In this document: piece after piece, positions 21,276-29,213 of the stretch
Numbering within the stretch: position 1 is the first letter of the stretch
Layout: each line of letters starts with the position of its first letter
NCBI RefSeq assembly: GCF_024323335.1
Contig: NC_066584.1
Coordinates: forward strand, 235,284,994 to 235,348,993
Direction: 5' to 3'
From: Lathyrus oleraceus
Lineage: Eukaryota > Streptophyta > Magnoliopsida > Fabales > Fabaceae
Length of the DNA: 64,000 nt
The notes under the pieces: generated by a model
Database searches by the model: none
What the model was told of the DNA's origin: nothing
What the model saw: only the letters and a program-made list of their open reading frames with translations
Translations under genes and position numbers: made by a program

Positions 21276-21911
21276 TTATTTTTCTTTCTAAGTTATTTAG
21301 TTTTAGGCTAGATTTTTCATTAATGTTATTTGAATTCATGTTTATTTCTATTTCATTTCATTATTTTCCTTCCCTGTAATACATTATGATCATTTTATTG
21401 AAGCTGTTTAGTTAATTTTATTATGCAATGGCTATTATGCTCTACTGTTGTTACCTATTATTATTATACAAAGCAAGTAAGCGTGCACAATACATTAAAA
21501 CTACAGACTAAAAATGATCATAAGCAAAACGAAACATTAAAATACGCTACCAAAGTAATTCTACTGAAGCCTTGCCAAAAAGGACTGTGTGACGAGCGTC
21601 ACACACTCCATGACGAACGGCACGCAAAACGCCTGTTACGAACGTCACAGCCTTGTGACGAGCGTAACGCCCCTCAGACATGTGAACGTTAGGGAGCCGT
21701 TGGAGACGAACGTTACACTTTAATTTTTACCTTCCCCATTCATTTTTTCGTTTACCACACTTAATTACTCTTCAACCACTTTTTCTTTCTACCTTCCAAT
21801 CCTTCTCCTATAAATACCTACCAAAACTTCCTTCATTCACCACAAAACAATTCTCTCATATCAAATACATTTCTTTTTCTTTCCAAATCATCCCTTCAAA
21901 AATTCATCACA
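21276..21911 (+). promoter_or_regulatory. Probable internal promoter between env-position ORFs A and B
   Basis: One perfect LTR-type palindrome GTGACGAGCGTCAC (21589) and decayed copies at 21610, 21635, 21655 and 21703 are followed by a TATA box TATAAATAC at 21809-21817. A C/A-rich leader of about 70-90 bp then leads to ATG 21912. The order palindromes, TATA, leader copies the LTR promoter. The function is inferred. Confidence 0.55.
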
Positions 21912-23213
21912 ATGGCGGGAAATCAAAATTTCGGAAATATCATCTTCCGATCCGGAGATGACAACTATCAGCAAGAGCAATTCGAGCGCTTCCAGCAGCG
22001 AGGCGTCGCTTCCACCAGGTACCCCGATTTAACTTGTTTACAACAATTAGGCTTACTCCAAGGTATCGAGTGGATGCTCCGTAAAGCCGATTTAACCTTC
22101 CTTTGCACTCATAACCAACCCACCTACCCTTCCCTAACCTTAGAATTCCTAAGTTCTTACGACTACACCACTCCCGCCGGTGAGGGTGAATTTCTGACCG
22201 GTACCGCAACCTTCCGCATGTTTAACACCGAGTACTCTCTAACCCAAAACCAATTGAGTACCATGCTACAATTTACCACAGAAGGCCAAGTCTACCCCAG
22301 AATCCCTCCCGACCTAAACTGGAACACAGTTGGCGTTTTTGACCTTTTTAAGAAAATTTCCGGTATAGAGACCTACAACTGGGAAGAACTCCTTCTCTCC
22401 CACATCCATAACCCCACCATCCGTTATTTTCTCCGTATCTTGCAAAACACAGTTTTTGGTAGACCAAACAACAGCAAGGTCAACTCAAAGGAGTTATTTT
22501 TCCTCCAGTGCGTCTTCGAACCGCAAGCCCAGGTAAACGCCGCCTCCTTTCTCTTTCATCATATCCGCACCTTATGTGCTAGAGGCCGGCAACCCTTTAT
22601 AATTGGTGGATTAATAACCTCCATAGCACTTGGCCTGAACCTAGGGGATAGACTCCAAACTTTAGAATCCCTACCTCCCCTGTCTATGGATATCAGCTAT
22701 TGCCGTTCTAGCCGCCTGATTAAAAACAGAGTAGGCGGAGGCTATTATCTTATGGTGAACAACCAAGCAGTCCCGAGTGTTGTGCTACCCAATACCACCC
22801 TAACTGATGTCACAAACCCCGACCGCCACCTCTACGATCTTAGCGCTCCTGAAACCACCGAGCCTTCACAAACAAACCAGCAAACTGATGAGTTTGAAGA
22901 AATGGAACAAGGTGACCATCCGCCAACACAACAATCAGTCCCGCTCAACCCTTCCCGTAATGCAGCCGGCCCATCCTCCCAACGTCGTCGACGAAGAAGG
23001 CCTGCGACCAACGACGACATTATGGATGCTATTGATGGCATGCAGGCACAGAATGCAGAGATGATGCAGATGATGCGTCAAATGCAACAGCAACAGGACG
23101 CTCGGAATGCCATAACCGACCAGCGGTTTACTGAATTGTTCAGCAGGTTCGACAACTTAGACATACGTCAAAGATCACCAGGTCCAAGAACCAGAGGCGG
23201 TAGGCAGCCTTAG
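21912..23213 (+). CDS. Athila-1 env-position ORF B, paralogue of ORF A
   Basis: A 433-residue intact ORF starts MAGNQNFGNIIF. It shares with ORF A, in the same order, LTLEFLSS, FRMFNxEY, HNPxxRYFxxIL, xxFGxxxNS, ELFF and IGGLITxI. Outside these blocks it is strongly diverged, so the duplication is old. The C-terminal region is Q/N- and acidic-rich, then basic (RRRRRRP near 22990), and ends with a methionine/glutamine coiled-coil-like stretch. The basic patch could be a nuclear localisation signal. There is no signal peptide. Intact reading frames for both copies suggest that both are maintained. Confidence 0.75.
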   Translation: MAGNQNFGNIIFRSGDDNYQQEQFERFQQRGVASTRYPDLTCLQQLGLLQGIEWMLRKADLTFLCTHNQPTYPSLTLEFLSSYDYTTPAGEGEFLTGTATFRMFNTEYSLTQNQLSTMLQFTTEGQVYPRIPPDLNWNTVGVFDLFKKISGIETYNWEELLLSHIHNPTIRYFLRILQNTVFGRPNNSKVNSKELFFLQCVFEPQAQVNAASFLFHHIRTLCARGRQPFIIGGLITSIALGLNLGDRLQTLESLPPLSMDISYCRSSRLIKNRVGGGYYLMVNNQAVPSVVLPNTTLTDVTNPDRHLYDLSAPETTEPSQTNQQTDEFEEMEQGDHPPTQQSVPLNPSRNAAGPSSQRRRRRRPATNDDIMDAIDGMQAQNAEMMQMMRQMQQQQDARNAITDQRFTELFSRFDNLDIRQRSPGPRTRGGRQP

Positions 23214-23262
23214 TTATATTTCCTTTTTTCTTTTCATTTCCATTTTGTATTTCTTTCCCTTA

Positions 23263-23299
23263 AAACATTGAGGACAATGTTTAGTTTAAGTATGGGGGG
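23263..23299 (+). other. Hairpin plus polypurine-like cassette, upstream copy
   Basis: AAACATTG (23263-23270) pairs perfectly with CAATGTTT (23275-23282) around the loop AGGA. Two bases later comes TTTAAGTATGGGGG. The arrangement is repeated at the true polypurine tract near 24264-24303, with a different but fully paired stem. It lies just after ORF B. Confidence 0.75.
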
Positions 23300-23373
23300 G
23301 AAACAATATTCTTTCCATTCTCATTTTTCAAGTATGTACTCTCCCTTTCATCGTTATTTCCCTTTTTTTCCCT

Positions 23374-23404
<31 letters not shown>

Positions 23405-24263
23405 TTTAAGTTAAGTTCCTAAGTGTGAAAAATTTTCTATTATCTATTCCCCTCAATTTTCTTGAGCCATAACAAAAAAAATTTTAACACACCCAATAAG
23501 TATAAAGGTTGCTTACTTTATAAAATTTGAGTGAAATCAAAACAAAATCATTACCATAACAACGCTCTGAGAACCTCAATATGTTAAAGCAGGATAAGTA
23601 CCTATTATACCGATTCCTTGAACTTTTAGTTCTATGGCAACCCCAAGTAGTTTATACAGAAGTCAGCACCATCTTAATAGCAAACTACGTGGAGGGCCGA
23701 TGAATATAAGTGAATGATCCCCAAAGTAACCTAAGATATATAAATATATCAAGAAATGCACTAAGTAAATTAGGTGATCCTTACCAGATCATTTAATCTA
23801 AAGGTTGCAGATCATGCAAAAGCACAATACGAAAGATCCATTATGAGTTGGTTCAGCAGGTATCTGGTGCTGAACTTGGTAGGGCGGACTACGGTTCGAT
23901 CCCCCGCAATTTGCAATGGGCTGAATGATGAAGTTATCCGACTTATGTACCAGAACTTCTAGCTAAAAGCGGATCATAATCACTAACCGGTTACTCCACT
24001 ATGTGCGCGAAAAGATAAAGGGCTTAATGTGATTTCGCTAGAATGAAAGCGGGTGAAATAAGACTAAAGGAACCAGGATAGCTATCATAGGGTACTTGAA
24101 CTGATTGGCATAAAGTAGGGTTATCTAAGTTGTAACGGTAGTTGTTGATGTCAAGATTAAACTTGAGTCCTCCTAAACAAAAATCCATTTGCAACCTAGT
24201 ACGAATTGATGTGTGCTTTGAAATTTCATCTGGCTAAAACTTTTAACAAGTTCTATACTGAAT
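23300..24263 (+). other. Athila-1 3' non-coding region
   Basis: About 960 bp without a credible ORF. It begins with a long A run (~23377-23400). It holds a perfect 8-bp hairpin (23851-23858/23868-23875) and, 18 bp on, a Pol III B-box-like GGTTCGATCCC (23893-23903) without a full tRNA fold. I assign no function. Confidence 0.5.
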
Positions 24264-24303
24264 TTTGCTTGAGGACAAGCAAAGATTTAAGTATGGGGGA
24301 GTT
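24264..24303 (+). other. Hairpin plus polypurine tract of Athila-1
   Basis: TTTGCTTG (24264-24271) pairs with CAAGCAAA (24276-24283) around AGGA. Then comes TTTAAGTATGGGGG and the 3' LTR starts at 24304. The purine run AGTATGGGGGAG is the expected plus-strand primer site. Confidence 0.85.
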
Positions 24304-26077
24304 TGATAACATGAAATTATATCACATTTGAAGACTTAATTCAATTAGATTATATTATCATTTACTTTAATTTATCCCATTTTATCAGATATTATGCAGT
24401 ATTTCTTTTCTATTTATGTCAGGTATCCATTTTGAAGCAAAAGTGAAAAAGGGAAGAAAAGGAGGTGTAGAAAGGAGTAAAAAGGAAACAAATATCAAAG
24501 ACCAAGCCCAGCCCAAAAGAAAGCGCACGTTGTGCCTGTGACGGGCGTCACAAGGGTTGTGACGAGCGTCACACTAGAAGCATCCCTGTGACGAGCGTCA
24601 CACATGGTGTGACGAGCGTCACACCATTCCACTAGCTTTTTGGCGCAAGTCACGCTCTCAGAAGAATTGAAGAAGAACGTTGAGAGAGTTCGTGTCTTAT
24701 GCCCACGCCGTGTATTTAGCCATGCTGAAGACTCGTGGGAAATGGAAGGCAGTTACCAAGGCTATTATAAATAGCCATCTCACAAACCTAAAAAAGTCTC
24801 AGTTTTTGCACGCTCAGTTTGCCGAAGCTCTGCCAAATTTTCTTTTCACGCCTTTGCTTATTTTTCTTCCTTTCCAGCAACTTAGCATTGTTTATTTTAT
24901 TTATTTCTTTTGCAAGCTTTACATTCTTTTTCCCTTGCAAATTTACCTTTCCAGTTTTAGCTTTTAGATATTTTTCGCATAATAGTCTCTACACCGGAAA
25001 CTATTGTGCAACTTTATACCGGATTTAACCTTACGTTATATTCCAGTTTTATTTCCTTGATTTAATTTACTGTCTAATTGAAGAATCCAAGAACAAATCC
25101 TACCGGCTTGTGGTGGAGTGTTCAAGACCATTGTATTACGCATTCAGGTTCTTTAATTGTTATTTAATTTTTAATGTTTTATTCTATTGTTTATTCATAT
25201 TGCCTGCCTGGAATGAGTCTGTTTATGCATGATATAAATTCTTATTTATTTAGCATGTCTGGCTAATTTGCCTAGGTATCGGTATGTAAAGTAAGTAGAA
25301 TAAGGGATCGAGACTGAGTCGGTCTACCTAAACTTAAAATCAAAATCAATCTTTTTACGGTCTCAACTTACAGGTTTAATAACAAGATTTTTTACAAAAG
25401 TAAAAGACATAAAGAAGTTAAAATCAATAGAGCGAGAGTTTGAGATTTTAACTGGACAGTGTAAGTTAGGCATTAATTCTAGATCAGGGCGAGAGCAAGT
25501 TTTAGAGTTAATTAAATTCTGACCTTTTCCAAAAAGTATTTTTAAAGATTGAATGTGAGGACGAGAGTTAAGCATTTGGATTTAATTATATAACCTAAGT
25601 CAACAGAGCGAGAGTTTGAGATAAGGGTGTTTAAAACGGTCAGTATTTTCTTAAAAAGAGTTTCTGCAACTTTATTGTTTTCAAAATATGGTTTTTGACT
25701 TAATTATAAGTGACAGCAACATTAATATAAAATCATGGTTTATTCAACAGAGCGAGAGTTTGAGTTAGAACCTTTAACCAATAAAGTTAACCGAAACGAT
25801 TCATTTTAAAACCAAGAAACCGACAAAGACTTGATTCCCTAGTTTTGACGAACTACATACCGATATCCGTTTTATTGATATTTAATCTAGATATTAGTTT
25901 AGCTCTTAGTTTTTCCCCAAACAATCAAACATTTTCACCTTAGATTTACGTAGTAACCTTAGATAACGGTATATCGATTCATAAGTCCCTGTGGGATCGA
26001 TATCTTTTAAAACTACGCGATAGAACTGTGCACTTGCAGTTTGTATCCCATTCTCGACTCACCCAGTCGAGCGATCA
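24304..26077 (+). repeat. Athila-1 3' LTR
   Basis: It is near-identical to 12382-14154, with one extra T in a run near 25168 and about four substitutions, for example C/T in GTGTCCTATG. It is followed directly by the target duplication GCGGC (26078-26082). Confidence 0.96.
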
Positions 26078-26350
26078 GCGGCCATCTGTCATGGGTAATT
26101 GTACCAGCAGAGAATGAAGCGTGCTTTTGACAGAAAGGTGCGACCTCGGGTATATCACGTTGGTGATATGGTGCTGAAAAGGATCCTTCCTCCTCAAAAC
26201 GATCGTAGGGGTAAATGGACACCTAATTATGAAGGTCCATTCGTGGTCAAGAAGGTTTTCTCTGGAGGAGCCTTGTTGCTAACGACCATGGATGGCAAGG
26301 ATTTTCCATCCCCTGTGAATGCGGACGCAGTTAAAAAATACTTCATATAA
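26078..26350 (+). pseudogene. Ogre pol, 3' part: integrase C-terminus
   Basis: It continues the 9149-12381 frame after the Athila-1 insertion. The sequence ends in WTPNYEGPFVVKKVF and KKYFI, the usual GPF-type end of Tat integrases, with TAA at 26348-26350. An in-frame TAA at 26096-26098 lies six codons after the shared GCGGC. Pol therefore has a point nonsense mutation that is independent of the nested insertion. Confidence 0.9.
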
Positions 26351-26358
26351 AGAGACCC

Positions 26359-26547
26359 GCTGGACGAAAAGAATAAAATAGTCCAGGCAAAAATGGGCAT
26401 CCCGGCGAACCAAAAAACAGAAATAAAGGTTCGGGCAAAAATTAGGGATAAAAGGAAAATTGTACACCCGGCAAGTCGAAAACCTGGAAAGGCGACTTGG
26501 GCAAAAAAGGGTATCCCGGTGGACTGAAAACCCGAAAGGGCGGTCCA
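26359..26547 (+). other. Four tandem hairpin units directly after Ogre pol
   Basis: Paired arms: 26360-26365/26381-26386 (CTGGAC/GTCCAG), 26406-26411/26428-26433 (CGAACC/GGTTCG), 26472-26478/26493-26499 (CAAGTCG/CGACTTG) and 26520-26526/26541-26547 (TGGACTG/CGGTCCA, one GU). The loops are A-rich. Each unit is closed by GGCAAAA, and the last three are preceded by CCCGG. The fourth encloses a CCC-GAAA-GGG hairpin. The region is non-coding and starts 9 bp after the pol stop. Confidence 0.75.
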
Positions 26548-27396
26548 GGCAAAAGAGGGATTGAAACGAACAACTGCGTCTGGCATGATCGTTTGCGCTT
26601 TGGTTAAAGCATCATGGATAATACCTGGTAGGGATCAATCAGAATCGTCTTGTTCAGAAGGCGGAGAGCACGGAGAGTCTGAGGACATATGGGGTGTAAC
26701 CGAGTTGGAACTCGATGAGATCACGGGTTTCACATTGCCATTAGGATAGATTTTTCCTTTTGTGCGCAATTACCTCTTTTCAGGAATTGCTTCCTTTGTA
26801 TTGCTCATTTCAGCCACACTTTTTCAATCAATAAAATGCCTATTCAGTCAAATAATTTTTGTTTTTGTTTTTCATTACCGCTTTGATTGCAAAAACATCC
26901 AATTATTGTGATAAAGAATCTTGCATTTTAAGACATACAGGTCCCTTCCAAGGCATGCTTATAAGATTGAAGCTTGAAATCTTATTCGGAAGGTTGAGTG
27001 ACCCAAGTGTTGAAATCTTGACACGCCTGGGGCATGGTTTTATCTAACGATCTCTTTTGCAGGAACTGTTAGGTATTTTCACTCACTTGCAGGTTGTGAT
27101 GTGGAAGCTTTTGACGAGACGATCCCCATGGAGTCCAGTCAGGGACGGATGGATTGAGGAATGGTGAAAAGACGGCGAGACGTACGACGATCCTTGGAAT
27201 TAATCAAGAAGACTCTTCAAAGTCGGAAGATAGGAAAGTCTGTATAAATCCTAGGAGTTCGCTTTCCGTCGAGTACGGAGCGGTTTGGAATACAAGATGA
27301 TGGAGCAGAAAAGGTCCAGATGAGTCTGGGAGTTCTCAAAATTGGAAAGCTGACAAGGGAGTTGGATATGAACACCATGGTTCGACGAGTCGACGG
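26548..27396 (+). other. Ogre 3' region, unique part
   Basis: I see no retroelement domain, no RNA gene and no clear repeat here. Short ORFs are present but have no supported coding character. Confidence 0.5.
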
Positions 27397-27420
27397 GTGT
27401 TCAGTACCGGATTGCCTTTC

Positions 27421-27815
27421 TCCCCAAGCAGAGTCGGAATGACTAAATCCCCAACAGATTCAAGATCTGTGGCTTCCCTAGCAGGGTCAAGATGGTTATC
27501 CCCAGCAGGTTTCAGATTGATGCTTCCCCAGTCGCCAGGTCTGGAGGTTGCAGTTTTCTCAGCGGAAGTATCTGTGTGTGGTGGTGTCTCAAGCAGAGTC
27601 GGGATTGATATCCCCAGCAAGTCAAATACTGTTGTTTCCCCACAGAGTGCGTTGGTGGTTCTTATCCCCAGCAATTCCCCAAGCGGATCGAGTGCGAAGG
27701 AGGTTTTTCCAGCAAGGGTTGCTTTTTCCCAACAGCAGTGCTATTCCCCGGCATGGTGGGAATTGGAGCGATGGCGAGTTCCTCAGCAGAGTGTCTCGAG
27801 CTCCTCAGAAGAGTC
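27421..27815 (+). repeat. Array of imperfect PBS-complement repeats in Ogre 3' region
   Basis: About 14-15 boxes of the type TCCCCAGCAGAGTCG recur every 20-40 bp, at 27421, 27448, 27475, 27499, 27525, 27587, 27611, 27637, 27665, 27676, 27708, 27726, 27744, 27784 and 27801. The consensus equals the complement of the Ogre PBS, that is the 3' end of the tRNA primer. The best copies are 27421-27436 (one extra A) and 27587-27601. An ORF of 153 codons (27397-27858) overlaps but shows no recognisable domain. Confidence 0.65.
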
Positions 27816-27954
27816 CCTTGAGGGGGATGCTTTTTATGCATTCATCATGAAAAAGTAGCATAGCATATTGCATAATAAATCGCGTAGCATTTCCGTAATT
27901 ATGGAGCATTACGCAGAAAAATCAATCATGCATCATATTGCAAGCATGAGCTAG

Positions 27955-28290
27955 TCTCAGACTGTGGTCATCGTTTGAGAAGTGGTTGCCTGAGGGTGAA
28001 GGTGTTGCTCCGAGGAGTTTGGCACCGTTTTTTATCAACAGTACTTCCCCAATAGTGCGATACTGGAGGAAACTTTTCCGTCGGTCAGAGATGGGAATGT
28101 TATGCGATCAGCGCGACTCAAGCCGTGGTTACCGCTTGAGAATTGGTTTTGCCAGAAGTTGGAAGGTGTTACTCTGAGGAGTTTAGCATCATGATGTCAG
28201 ATCAGCAATGTTCTCCAGTAGTGCGATACTGGAGGAAATTTTTCCGTCGGGCGGAGATGGAAATGAAATCAAAGGACGTTACGCGCTCAG
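27955..28290 (+). repeat. Diverged tandem duplication, unit about 165 bp
   Basis: Shared blocks recur in the same order. One is a GTTTGAGAAGTGGTTG-like block followed by AAGGTGTTGCTCCGAGGAG (28001) and AAGGTGTTACTCTGAGGAG (28164). Another is TGCGATACTGGAGGAAA at 28055 and 28221, followed by TTTTCCGTCGG. It is typical of the repeat-rich Ogre 3' region. Confidence 0.7.
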
Positions 28291-28294
28291 CGCG

Positions 28295-28920
28295 ACAATC
28301 GGGGTTCAAATGGAGAAAAGGAAGTGTTGAGGCATTTTCTGGAGATCGGGGTCCAAATGGAGATTGGAGTTGAAGATTAAATCCGGGATGAGGTCCTCAG
28401 GATTATCTTCTGTTCATGTGTCACCTTAGACTTTGGCTGAGGCCAATAGAGGTCGTTATGGGTGTCTTCTGAGGAAGAGATGCACATGTTACCTTCCTTT
28501 TGTGAAGGTGTACCCTCTGATATGTCGCCCTCAGAGTGGTGTTTGGTGTTATTTCCGACGTTGCCAGCGGAATTATCACAAGAAAGCGGAGAACGGGGTT
28601 CAATTGGAGAAAAGGAAATGTTGAGACATTTTCTGGAGATCGGGGTTCAAATGGAGAAAGGGAAATGTTGAGGCATTTTTTGGAGAATGGGGTTCACAAT
28701 GGCGATCGCAGGTTATCGTCAGGCGACTGGGGTTCAAATGGAGAATGGGGTTCATTATGTTGGCAAACAAGATGTCGGGGTTCAAATGCAATGATCCGGG
28801 ATCATTTGCGCGAAAGAAAAATTTTGGGGTTCAAGAAAATGAAAAAGAGAAAATTTCGGGGTTCAAGAAAATGAAAAAGAAATTTTCGGGGTTCAAGAAA
28901 AGCATAAAAAAGAAGAGAAT
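28295..28920 (+). repeat. Short tandem repeats built on CGGGGTTCAA in Ogre 3' region
   Basis: Units of about 50 bp (CGGGGTTCAAATGGAGAAA followed by a GTTGAGGCATTTTCTGGAGAT block) recur at 28305, 28594 and 28641. They then shorten to roughly 28-40-bp units CGGGGTTCAAGAAAATGAAA (28776-28900). The purine-rich strand is the plus strand. Confidence 0.75.
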
Positions 28921-29201
28921 AATCCCCAGCGGATGTGTGGTGTTCAGGCCATGGTTATCCCTGCGTTACCATTTATTTTGGTATCCAGGTCGACATTTCT
29001 GTTTCGGTGATCAGGCCGACTTTTTCCGTACCAGACGGATTTTTCTTTGAAGATTGTGTTCTTTGCCGATTCTGACAGGCATTGTTAATTATTTTCCCAT
29101 CAGAGTGCAAATTGTTCGTCTGTTCTTGGTATTCAATCACTCTTCACCCTGATCATTTGAAAGCCGAGGCTGTTCATATCGACAGGTTCACAGTGGATTG
29201 A

Positions 29202-29213
29202 ATAGGGGCAGCT
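29202..29213 (+). other. Ogre polypurine tract
   Basis: AATAGGGGCAGC lies immediately before the 3' LTR start TGTAACACC, at the position of plus-strand priming. Confidence 0.8.

Larger units (their letters stand above)
12382..26077 (+). mobile_element. Athila-like Ty3/gypsy retrotransposon (Athila-1), complete and young
   Basis: This 13,696-bp element has LTRs of 1773 and 1774 bp starting TGATAAC and ending GATCA, GCGGC target duplications, a tRNA-Asp PBS and a polypurine tract. Its coding order is gag-protease, RT-RNase H-integrase and two env-position ORFs. By eye the LTRs differ by about four substitutions and one T insertion, so insertion was recent. Coding defects are minimal: one frame change between protease and RT. 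Athila elements with extra 3' ORFs are classed among the endogenous-retrovirus-like plant elements, but no envelope function is demonstrated for these ORFs. Confidence 0.95.

Noticed and set aside
19971..23213. Calling ORFs A and B envelope glycoproteins
   Set aside because: Neither has a signal peptide, a fusion-peptide-like stretch or a convincing transmembrane helix; only their position suggests env.
23846..23910. A tRNA gene at the GGTTCGATCCC box
   Set aside because: Only the B-box matches; the T stem has two pairs at most and no acceptor or anticodon arm can be drawn.
27397..27858. A 153-codon ORF as an additional Ogre protein
   Set aside because: The reading frame follows the serine/proline-biased PBS-like repeats and shows no domain; repeat-driven openness explains it better.
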